From Euperipatoides rowelli (lineage: Eukaryota > Onychophora > Udeonychophora > Euonychophora > Peripatopsidae): a stretch of DNA of 10,344 bases. The DNA lies in assembly GCA_003024985.2 (NCBI GenBank), contig PXIH01S0012213.1; one strand, written 5' to 3'. The position numbers were made by a program, and so were the translations under genes. The notes beneath the pieces are model-generated. The model was not told the DNA's origin and ran no database searches. It saw nothing but the letters and a program-made list of their open reading frames with translations. Positions 1 through 7,103 of this stretch are shown in pieces (position 1 is the stretch's first letter; each line of letters begins with the position of its first letter).

Positions 1-206
1 AAAAATAAAACTATATAATAAATCTAGCACTTTAAAATAATATATTACTAGGCTTGGCAATAATTGTGTCAAAATGAAAATGTTATTTTACATCGGCCTA
101 GCTTTATCTTGTAAATAATAAAAAATATTTATCTTTATCAGGGCTCAAAACTAGAAATTTTATACTGAGAGTAAATATTTGGTCCCAGTAACGAGTTGTG
201 TCTTAC

Positions 207-224
207 TGGAAGCAATTGCTTCCA
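207..224. repeat. Perfect 18-bp palindrome
   Basis: TGGAAGCAATTGCTTCCA reads identically on both strands with no central gap. It sits in a locally G+C-richer stretch and inside the possible minus-strand mini-exon. Confidence 0.85.
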
Positions 225-245
225 CTTAATTTCGAGCCATTCATA
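207..245 (-). CDS. Possible 39-nt mini-exon (weak)
   Basis: On the minus strand an acceptor-like tgtgtctgtctcattgcag precedes 39 nt (13 codons, Tyr-Glu-Trp-Leu-Glu-Ile-Lys-Trp-Lys-Gln-Leu-Leu-Pro in the frame open across it), followed by a donor-like gtaaga. Both signals are good, but nothing else on the minus strand supports a gene, and part of the exon is the 18-bp palindrome. It could be chance. Confidence 0.13.
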
Positions 246-939
246 CTGCAATGAGACAGACACACAGCGTTCAGCTGAGCAGTCCCTCTCACGAACAGGT
301 TTTGTGGCAATCATAAAAGTTGTACAGCTATCCTTTTCGATGTTTACTAGACAACAGATAGATTGAATTACCGTACAAAATAAATGTTTCAGGAAAAAAA
401 GAAAAATTGAAATAACTTCTTGCATTAAAATAATGATATCTTAGTTATTCATTAATAAAGTGTTTTTTCGCTTTGATCTTAGACAAAAGGCCGAGAAGCG
501 ATGAATAAAGTGTTTCTTGTAAATAAAATAAGAATGAAACTGTATTAAGAGGGAATACTTAACTAAAGTAACAAAGATATGGTAATCTATAGACTCTTTT
601 TAAATAAAAATAGTAGTAACTATTTAAGAATTTGATTGATGAATGGAATGTAACAACATAACTTGTCATGTGTAGATTTTATAAATACTACGGTAATTCA
701 GTCAGTTGGGATAAACAAATAACATTTTAATAAAGCTAAACTGTCCAGAGCAAACTTAAGCGTACAGTGTAAAAGTTGAAAATACTATATTTGTTTCTCT
801 AATGGTCTTGGATTTAAATTTTTATTTTGAAAGATAAGTTGTCCAAGTAAAAAGTAATTCAATTTTTGATCTCATTGTTACTGTGGGAAAAAAAGTTGAA
901 TTTAGTTTTGTGCCAGGTTCCAAAAAAATGGTTTTACTA

Positions 940-957
940 CTGTCTGTCTGTCTGTCT
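940..957 (+). repeat. (CTGT)n microsatellite
   Basis: There are four and a half perfect copies of the tetranucleotide, with no sign of function. Confidence 0.9.
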
Positions 958-1217
958 ACAAAAAAGATCTACCCTCTTTAAGAATTGTAAATGTGTTGAA
1001 ATTAAAATTTAACCATGGTGATTCTGATACAGTATTAGGAAACTGAATATAGTTTGAACAAGATTACAGACTGAGTTTTCACGGAGAAAAATTAGTAATT
1101 ATTATGAATATTAAGAATTACTATGCTGTAGTATTTTTGAGAATATGTTGTAAGGGGTCTTATCCCTTATTAAAAAAAATGGGATCATTTGTCCACACAT
1201 CCATCCATGGGTGTTCA

Positions 1218-1256
1218 CAGGGGGAGGGGACAAAAGGGCCACTTGCCTCCCCCCTG
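1218..1256. repeat. Inverted repeat of a G/C-rich tract
   Basis: CAGGGGGAGG (1218-1227) and CCTCCCCCCTG (1246-1256) pair over 10 bp with a single-base bulge around an 18-base loop. Just upstream at 1197-1208 is ACATCCATCCAT, which recurs at 1613-1624 beside the other fold-back. Confidence 0.55.
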
Positions 1257-1316
1257 GATCGAATAAAAAAATCCATGAATTATAATTCTAAAAGTGATTG
1301 ATGTATGTATTTTACA

Positions 1317-1328
1317 CCATGGCCATGG
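1317..1328. repeat. 12-bp perfect palindrome
   Basis: CCATGGCCATGG is fully self-complementary and unusually GC-rich for the area. Confidence 0.8.
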
Positions 1329-1500
1329 GATGCTTTGACTCAAAAATATATTCTGATTATTATAAGTTGATTTAAAGAAGATATTTAGTATTAACCTAAA
1401 GAAAAAGAAAAGGTCAGTGAAAAAAAATAAAACCTCTTCCCATATTACCCTTTTTTTTATAGTCTATTATATTTTACACTAGGTTGTCTGGAGTGTTGGT

Positions 1501-1527
1501 GGGTCATGGGTGGGGGACTAGAAGGGG
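1501..1527 (+). other. G-quadruplex motif
   Basis: Four G runs (GGG, GGG, GGGGG, GGGG) are separated by loops of 4, 1 and 7 bases on the + strand. This satisfies the usual G3N1-7 pattern. It overlaps the left arm of the fold-back. Confidence 0.5.
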
Positions 1528-1588
1528 TGTCATTTTTTTTAATGGTTATCAAAACTACCACACAAAAAAAATTCCCCCTCCCCCCACC
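1509..1588. repeat. GC-rich fold-back (imperfect hairpin)
   Basis: GGTGGGGG (1509-1516) pairs with CCCCCACC (1581-1588), GGGG (1524-1527) with a CCCC further in, and ATTTTTTTT (1532-1540) with AAAAAAAAT (1564-1572). Together these form a long interrupted stem around a 23-base loop. The order of the paired blocks is conserved on both sides, so this looks like a decayed palindrome or fold-back element. Confidence 0.5.
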
Positions 1589-1634
1589 TTGAATTTTTAT
1601 GTGGACGCCCTTACATCCATCCATAAAGACCATG

Positions 1635-1697
1635 TACATACATACATAGGGATAGGCTACATACATACACACACACTATTTATTTATTTATCTATTT
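1635..1697 (+). repeat. Compound microsatellite (ACAT)n, (CA)n, (ATTT)n
   Basis: Short perfect blocks of ACAT, CA and TATT repeats follow one another, interrupted by GGGATAGGCT. Confidence 0.85.
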
Positions 1698-2238
1698 TTG
1701 GGATCTTCACCCCAGAGTGCTCCTCCAGATCCCACGTCTCAAAAGCAGTATACTGTATAAAGTACTTTTATAAAAGCGTCTTTTTTACTTTAAATTCCAT
1801 ACCTGCTAAACCTCTTCTTTTTTTATATATATTGTCCAGCTTTGAGTTTGTGAAAACTTTTTTACTATTATATTAATACTACGCACCAGTGATTGGTTGT
1901 TTACAAAGATGATGTCAGAATGCTTTGCTTTCCAAGAAGTGTCAAAGTTTAAGTGTATACAAAAAAAAAAAGTTACGCATGCACTCTTTGATTGTGTATC
2001 CTAGTTACTAAGCAATCACTAGTGGTATCTGGGGAGGCCTTTTTCTATTTTTGGAAAGAACGAAAGAAAACTCCCCATAGTTAGAATTCCAAGTCACTGT
2101 TACAAACTGCTTGCTCTGGGACACGAGGCATAAGAAACCGGAACCAAAAACTAATGAAATTGGATTGATGTACTAACTGATCAAATAACTTGAAAAAAAA
2201 AAAAAAGTTTCTCCAGTTAAACTTTTTTAGGCTTTCCA

Positions 2239-2249
2239 ACTTCCTGTTT
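2239..2249 (-). promoter_or_regulatory. FOX:ETS-like composite site upstream of the ATG
   Basis: On the minus strand this reads AAACAGGAAGT: a forkhead-like AAACA fused to an ETS core GGAA. In vertebrates, FOX:ETS composite sites drive endothelial genes, including VEGF receptors. The site lies about 190 bp before the start codon. A 13-base match (AAACAGGAAGTTG) recurs on the + strand at 7738-7750 in the intron. A match of this length can arise by chance in a window of this size, so function is only suggested. Confidence 0.2.
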
Positions 2250-2435
2250 CTTTGACTCATGAGCGTATAATAATGGTTTCTTCCTTTTGGTGTAAGCACG
2301 CATTAATTAGCTATAAGTTATTCATGGATATAATGTTTTGTCGTTAGACGGATGTAAAATACGAGCTAAAGAATCAATCGAAAGCCTGTACTTTTAACAG
2401 GTGAAAAAGATTTACCGGTCATCAGCTGTTGTGGG

Positions 2436-2490
2436 ATGGCTTTATCGATATCTGATCTTCTGCTCCTTTTCATAATTGTTTTCATTGCAG
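2436..2490 (+). CDS. Coding exon 1: signal peptide of a VEGFR/PDGFR-like receptor
   Basis: The exon encodes M-A-L-S-I-S-D followed by an eleven-residue hydrophobic run (L-L-L-L-F-I-I-V-F-I-A), a typical secretory signal peptide that would send the product to the ER and cell surface. The ATG is in good context (G at -3 and G at +4), and an in-frame TAA lies upstream at 2367-2369. The exon ends at CAG|gtagat after 18 codons plus one base (phase 1). The spare G joins the first two bases of the exon at 2639 to make an Asp codon, so the two exons read through without a stop. Cleavage probably falls just after Ala18. The 5' end of the exon is unknown: it could begin at a transcription start or at a possible acceptor ending at 2400 (tttaacag). 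Seen: the ORF, donor and phase fit. Inferred: the signal peptide role and the link to exon 2. Confidence 0.7.
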
Positions 2491-2638
2491 GTAGATGGAT
2501 GTGTTTATTATAATTATTTTTATGTAATATTAATTTTGTGAACTACAGTATGTTATATTGTATAATATTAACCTTGTTATTAATCTAAAGTAGATTGTTT
2601 AATCTAATATTTATAATTATTTTTATTTTATTTTATAG
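2491..2638 (+). other. Phase-1 intron between signal-peptide and Ig exons
   Basis: A 148-bp intron runs from gtagat to ttttatag. It is very A+T-rich, and its last 20 bases are almost entirely T and A, as expected for an acceptor tract. Splitting the signal peptide from the mature protein with a phase-1 intron is a common layout in Ig-domain receptor genes. I see no other element in it. Confidence 0.7.
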
Positions 2639-2772
2639 ATGGAGTTTATTATTTTCATAATCGGCCTATTTTAAACATTCCAAACAAAACACACAGTATA
2701 TCTGCGAATGCTTCATTTACTCTGAAGTGCAAAGGTCAATATCCAGTCTATTGGAATTTTACGGAATATCCG
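2639..2772 (+). CDS. Coding exon 2: start of first Ig domain, VEGFR-like receptor
   Basis: This exon has an acceptor with a T-rich tract ending ttttatag and a consensus donor CCG|gtaagt. Its 134 nt supply two bases plus 44 codons and end in phase 0. Counting from the ATG of exon 1, the peptide covers residues 19-63. It shows the A/A'-B-C strands of an Ig fold: Pro28-Ile-Leu, B-strand Phe-Thr-Leu-Lys-Cys49, then Lys-Gly-Gln-Tyr-Pro-Val-Tyr-Trp57. The Cys-[KR]-Gly-Gln-x-Pro-[VL]-x-Trp pattern, with Trp eight residues after Cys, is that of the first Ig domain of VEGF receptors. Three N-glycosylation sequons (Asn34, Asn42, Asn58) suit an ectodomain. Family knowledge: such receptors bind PDGF/VEGF ligands and signal through a split tyrosine kinase; none of that part is in the window. 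Another Ig-domain surface protein cannot be excluded. Confidence 0.85.
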
Positions 2773-3320
2773 GTAAGTTTTTAATTTTATATTTATTTGT
2801 TTGTTTTAATTTAAATCCAACTTTAAATTTCATTTTATTTTATTTATTGCTTTTATAATAGGCCCACAACATTATCTATTTGTATACATAAGCACGTGTC
2901 AAATTTAACTTTTACAAAAATTTATTGTATACAGTATAATTTAAGTAGCCTATATATAGATATTTTTTGCCTTAATTTTTTTAAAAGTTAATCACTTTAA
3001 GTTCAGGCAAGCTGACAGTTTATTTTACTAAATCGAGTCTTTAATGGATGGTTTTGAAAGAAGATAAGGCTGTTGTCTGCAAGGATAAGTAATTTTCTTG
3101 GAACCCATGTGCTTCTCTGCTTTCCTTGTACATACTGTATCTCATAAAATCTTTCTTAGAAAAACACACACACACTTCGCAAATCTAAAAATACTTATCT
3201 ATTATAAGTAGCCTACATTTTATCCGTTTCATTCAAATAGATTGCAGTATTTGCTTATTGAATTTAAAGATAAAATATTTCCAGAATGAATCATTATTTT
3301 TAGAAAACAGACTAAACATT

Positions 3321-3347
3321 GGGGAGAGGGGGGAGGGTGGTTTGGGG
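3321..3347 (+). other. G-quadruplex motif in intron 2
   Basis: GGGG-AGA-GGGGGG-A-GGG-TGGTTT-GGGG on the + strand meets the G3N1-7 rule with short loops. It lies about 550 bp after the exon 2 donor on the sense strand, so it could form in the pre-mRNA as well as in DNA. Confidence 0.6.
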
Positions 3348-3684
3348 ATAAGAGGGAACTGAATGATACCAGTATGTGGATAAATTCATTTTGTCGTATC
3401 TTTGTGATGAATTTGAATAGTTTTGAAGTTGTTGTGCTTAGTATGTTTTTTTTCTTTCTTACTCTATTGTCAACGTCATTTATGCATTAGTCACCAATCG
3501 AATTCTAAGAAGAAGAAGGAAAATACTTTTAAAACCATGTGCGTCGATGTTTATTTATTTTTGACGCTGCAGGCTTGTACATTTTTGGAAATGGTGGAGG
3601 TCAAATGGTTTAGTTTATTGTTTCTGAAAGGGAGACTGGTCTGGTAAGAAACAGGCTTCTCCAATTTTCAAACATTGTTATACA

Positions 3685-4334
3685 TTTTTTTTTTTTATCT
3701 TTTTTTTTTTTTTTANTTATAATGTCTAGAACCGCTTTTATAATATGTAAACAACTTTGTTTTGTTTAAGTTTTAATATTTTGAAATGTTTAAAAAGTGA
3801 AATTATTCCCATCCTAATTTTTTTTTTTTTTCAAAATTGTTTCAATACGCGGATAGACTAACTTAAATTTTTTATTATTGGTTTTTGTAAATTTTTATCT
3901 ATTTGTGATTTTTAAAGGAGCTAAAGTTTAAAATAATAAAAACGAACTTTCAACCCCATTTTGAAAGAATATTTATTCAGCCTAATGTTTTTTTTTTTTT
4001 GTTGTTGTTTAGTTTGGATATTCTTTATTAATTTTATCTGTCTTTTTTTCTCCTCTCTCTTTAAACAAAAGGCGTTTCTTCTTCTCTGACATGGTCGATA
4101 CTAAGACATTCTGCGATAAGATATCCATAACATTAAAAGTGATAGGGTTTGTCTAATGGAATTCTAGTCTGATTGACTCCAGCGTCTTACGACTGTCTTG
4201 TGCCAGCGTCACAGTTTTGATATCTTACTCATCCTTTTTTTTTTCACTCCCTTTCTCTCTCTAGGCTAGTGTTAATTGAGATTATACGAAGGAAAGCAAC
4301 AGTTGGTTTTAAATGTGTTTTTTTTTTTTTTTTT
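3685..4334 (+). repeat. Cluster of long poly-T runs
   Basis: T runs of 12, 15, 14, 13 and 17 bases occur at 3685-3696, 3700-3714, 3818-3831, 3988-4000 and 4318-4334. No A run of comparable length lies in between. The N at 3716 is just after the second run. The one-sided T excess fits + strand intron sequence. Confidence 0.75.
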
Positions 4335-5232
4335 GCTTGTTAATTTAGATATCAGAATAAATTAATTAATTTTATAATTAATTGTTTTGTATTAGATATT
4401 ATGTAATCTTTTTCTGGCACCATATTTATTGTAATCTAACACTACTATTGAAATTACTAGGATCAACATGCAATTTAATTCTTCATAGGATCAATGAATT
4501 TGCAAACAGATCTGTAGTTCTGGTATCTCTCCTCTGCAGCGATGGTATACCGTATATTTTTTCTTAGCACTACTTTTTTTTAAAATTTATGTTCAAAAAT
4601 ACCATCAACATCAAACTATTTCTATAAGATCTTTATTGAAAAATTGGAACTTCTATGATAATGAATTTTATCATTGTTAATTATTTTAATTTTGTTGGTC
4701 TATATAATAGATCCTAGGTCAGAAAATTTTGACTTCACTGCATGATTTAAAAAAAGTGTCATGCTTTTAAAAAAAAATTAGAAAAGGGTGTGTGTGCACT
4801 TTTTAATAAAAGTTTAAAAGCATAAATGTTACTTTGATCAGAGTATTATTTTTGTCAAGTGGTGTCAATTTTTAGTTTGTTGTTGGGGAGATTTTTTTGT
4901 GCATGTTTATGGAGTGATTATCGGTGCATTCAGTTTCCGAGAGAAGATGGTGTTCACTATTTCCGTCCACGTATTTTTCTATCATCTGATTTTGTGGTTA
5001 TGTGGTAAAGTTTAATTGGAGCCTATGCTTAGTTTAACCGACAAATATAATATGGGTCATGTCTCGTGTGATTATTTGTGGTTGGGTGATTCTTTTTTTT
5101 TTTTGAATCGGCACTTTAAACAAGAAGTTTAATATCGCTGAAATTCAATATTCTTTAGTAGTTGCTTTAATGAAGTTTAATAAGTTGTTAATCAAATTTT
5201 ATAATTGAATTACGCTTAAGTAGGCCTAATGC

Positions 5233-5246
5233 ACTTTTATAAAAGT
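5233..5246. repeat. 14-bp AT-rich palindrome
   Basis: ACTTTTATAAAAGT is perfectly self-complementary and directly follows a TAGGCCTA motif. A related CTTTTATAAAAG occurs near 1765. Confidence 0.7.
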
Positions 5247-5754
5247 TAGGGGGAATGATGGATAACCAATTGACAGTGGAAGAACATGGTTAAGGCACCA
5301 GCTAAGGAGGGACACCAAAATTATGAAAATAATCCTATATTGAAATGTAAAATATTTGGACTGGTAACTCAGAACAGTTTACATTATGAAATATTTATAC
5401 TTTTAATTCAATTTTACCAGATTGGTTTCTGTTTTCTTTTCAGAATCATATTTATCTAATCTTGACATAAACTTCATAAAATTTTATTTTATAGGTCACT
5501 ATTGTTTTCAGTTAGAATTACAGTACATAGGGGGATGAGGGAAATGGCACCATAATTTGTTCAGTACTTAGAGCTTCTAAAGGTCTTAATCTGGTCCTAC
5601 GTTGGTAATAATAATAAAGCTGTTATTGGCATAATCAAAATGACATAAAAAAAAATAAACTTAAACCCAAAGAATGTGGTACATGTAAGCAACATAGTCT
5701 ATCAAAAGTCTAAAACTATTTAATAGGAAATATCTTTACACTTGGTAAGATACT

Positions 5755-5840
5755 CAGTGATGTGGAAGTTACTAAAAAAAGTAATTGTGTAAAAGTAAAG
5801 TTACTTTACAAAGTAATTAACTTAAAAGTAAATAATTAAT
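5755..5840. mobile_element. Possible hAT-like left end with AGTTACTTTAC repeats
   Basis: The segment starts CAGTGATGTGGAAGTTACT and continues with repeated (A)AGTAA / GTTACTTTAC blocks, including the hairpin GTAAAG-TTA-CTTTAC. This style is seen at ends of non-autonomous hAT elements in several animal genomes. It does not pair with the hAT end at 6090, and no target duplication was identified, so the call is tentative. Confidence 0.3.
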
Positions 5841-5917
5841 GACTTCACTTTATAAAGTCATAAACAATGACTGACAAAGTTTTAATATCGCTTATATACT
5901 GGGATTGTAATTTGTTT

Positions 5918-5949
5918 AACGGCACTAAGAATACAATATCAGTACCGTT
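5918..5949. repeat. Imperfect 9-bp inverted repeat
   Basis: AACGGCACT (5918-5926) and AGTACCGTT (5941-5949) are inverted complements with one mismatch, around a 14-base loop. The hairpin sits between the two hAT-like ends and could be an internal palindrome of such an element. Confidence 0.4.
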
Positions 5950-6025
5950 TTAGAGACAATAGTCGCTACTTGGCTGTGACTGTTACTATTAAAAAATAAA
6001 CATAATTTATTGTCTCATGTAATTA

Positions 6026-6090
6026 CCGGCCCATGTAAAATTATCCGTCGTCCGACTGGTCCGTGATAATAAAAAGGTCGAGAAAGACTG
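6026..6090. mobile_element. Right end of a hAT-type DNA transposon remnant
   Basis: The stretch moves from ACCGGCCCATGTAAAATTAT through CCGACTGGTCCGTGATAAT to AAAAAGGTCGAGAAAGACTG. It closely resembles the right termini of many non-autonomous hAT elements, whose inverted complement begins CAGTG(G/T)TTCTC(A/G)ACCTTTTT. The next eight bases, CTCTATAA (6091-6098), would be the 8-bp target-site duplication expected of hAT insertions. No matching left end with the same duplication was found upstream, so the element is truncated or rearranged. Known: hAT terminal pattern and 8-bp duplication. Inferred: the assignment. Confidence 0.55.
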
Positions 6091-6215
6091 CTCTATAATA
6101 CTTTGTTTGAGGTGAAGCGTACTTGATAATATATTAAAAAAAAAAGTTAAAGGAATATCACAGGTCAGCCTTATAGATCAAAAATCCTTCTACAAATCAT
6201 AGTCTTACCCCTTAG

Positions 6216-6410
6216 GGCATTTTTATTGGTGTGTTTAGAAAAAGACATGTAGAACATTCTTCCCAACTACGGGACTATTTCCGTATGTCATTTCCAACTG
6301 TTGATGAACTTTTACATTTAGTCTCTGGCCGCCTTAGAAAAACAAACATGCGATTTAGAAATGCAGTTGGCAACAAGTACTACAGTGTATTCAATTTTTA
6401 TTCAATTTAA
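6216..6410 (+). pseudogene. Decayed PIF/Harbinger transposase fragment
   Basis: A stop-free stretch between TAG (6213-6215) and TAA (6408-6410) reads ...Val-Phe-Arg-Lys-Arg-His-Val-Glu-His... then Asp-Tyr-Phe-Arg-Met-Ser-Phe-Pro-Thr-Val-Asp-Glu-Leu-Leu and ...Thr-Asn-Met-Arg-Phe-Arg-Asn-Ala-Val. The Tyr-Phe-Arg-Met-Ser-x(4)-[FV]-Asp-x-Leu-Leu motif, followed by Asn-Met-Arg-x-x-x-Ala-[IV], is characteristic of the N-terminal part of PIF/Harbinger (DDE-type) transposases. There is no start codon, the spacing before the motif is shorter than usual, and the catalytic DDE region is absent, so this is a dead fragment. Similarity stops soon after Asn-Ala-Val. It probably lies in the intron of the receptor gene and is unrelated to it. 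Confidence 0.7.
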
Positions 6411-6624
6411 TTTATAAACAACAATCTTATCTTTAGCCAATTTTATTATTATTATTGTCTTAAAATAATTTTTTTTTCTGTGTGTCATTTTAACTCAAAT
6501 AAAAAGTAAACAAACAAAAAGTAATGAAATTTATTTATAGGGAAATATTTAAATTTGTTTTAAAATTAATCTTTTTGTATAACTTTGAATAGATAAATTG
6601 TGCAATTGAATTGTTAATGTAGAC

Positions 6625-6783
6625 ATGGCTGAAAACAAATTGAATAACAAACAACTAGGCTTGAATAACAAAATTAATTACTTTTGCGAATCTGTGGCTC
6701 AATTGCAGCCTTCTACGATTGAGGTCATTGAATTGCTAAGTGTAGACGACCTCATAAGAGGCAAGGTATTAAACTTTTGGTGA
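6625..6783 (+). CDS. Orphan 52-codon ORF, function unknown
   Basis: An ATG in a reasonable context (A at -3, G at +4) opens Met-Ala-Glu-Asn-Lys-Leu-Asn-Asn-Lys and runs to a TGA. The product is hydrophilic with a C-terminal part Glu-Val-Ile-Glu-Leu-Leu-Ser-Val-Asp-Asp-Leu-Ile-Arg. It has balanced, protein-like composition, unlike most frames here, and no homopolymer runs. An acceptor-like caattgcag and a donor-like AAG|gtatta lie within it, so it could be part of a spliced or decayed gene. It starts about 215 bp after the Harbinger fragment and may belong to that or another mobile element. I recognise no domain. Confidence 0.22.
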   Translation: MAENKLNNKQLGLNNKINYFCESVAQLQPSTIEVIELLSVDDLIRGKVLNFW

Positions 6784-7103
6784 TCTGATCGCAACAATTT
6801 GATTGTGTTGATCCATTTGCAAGTGTAGAACCGGCCTTACAGGTTTTGAAATAATTTTTGGTTTTAAAATTACACTTCTAGCATTAGAACCTGTTTCACA
6901 GTCTGCCATTAGGAAAGTTAAAGAAGCTTAATACGTTGATGTTCTGATTATCTGGATTATCAGCTTCTATAAATCGATCTTCCGACCTTTAAAGAATGAC
7001 CAAAGAAATATGATGTATTATAATGGAAATAGATGGATTAACTTACTATACACACAGATGCCTAAGAGATTAACTCTCTTGTTCTATGGAGGATAAGCTT
7101 TTC

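Larger units (their letters stand above)
1..2435. other. Upstream non-coding region
   Basis: No convincing coding sequence lies before the receptor start codon. The stretch is A+T-rich with scattered microsatellites, two GC-rich fold-back blocks (1218-1256 and 1509-1588), an 18-bp palindrome (207-224) and one possible mini-exon on the minus strand (207-245). Open frames here are low-complexity and lack splice or domain support. The last few hundred bases probably include the promoter and 5' UTR of the receptor gene, but no clear TATA box or initiator could be assigned. Confidence 0.6.

Noticed and set aside
138-425. 95-codon minus-strand open frame
   Set aside because: Its N-terminal part is A/T-driven and resembles no family. 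Only the 39-nt piece with splice-like borders is kept, as a weak candidate.
1484-1876. 130-codon + strand open frame and the overlapping minus-strand frame at 1457-1672
   Set aside because: Both run through homopolymers, microsatellites and the GC fold-back, so the composition is repeat-driven with no domain pattern.
2081-2299. 72-codon minus-strand frame
   Set aside because: It includes a poly-Phe run from an A14 tract and shows no recognisable motif.
3423-3647. 74-codon + strand frame with a hydrophobic start resembling a signal peptide
   Set aside because: The start is T-run driven (Phe/Leu) and there is no mature domain. Only the 3573-3643 portion with splice signals is mentioned, as a weak exon option.
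3716-3716. Single N base
   Set aside because: It is a sequencing or assembly ambiguity in a homopolymer and has no biological meaning.
4265-4334. Acceptor-like ctctctctag followed by Leu-Val-Leu-Ile-Glu-Ile-Ile...Phe-Lys-Cys, which looked Ig-like
   Set aside because: The frame does not fit the phase of exon 2 (phase 0 gives an early TGA), there is no good donor, and it runs into a T17 tract.
5444-5470. Strong acceptor ttctgttttcttttcag in intron 2
   Set aside because: The phase-0 frame stops after eight codons with no donor before the stop.
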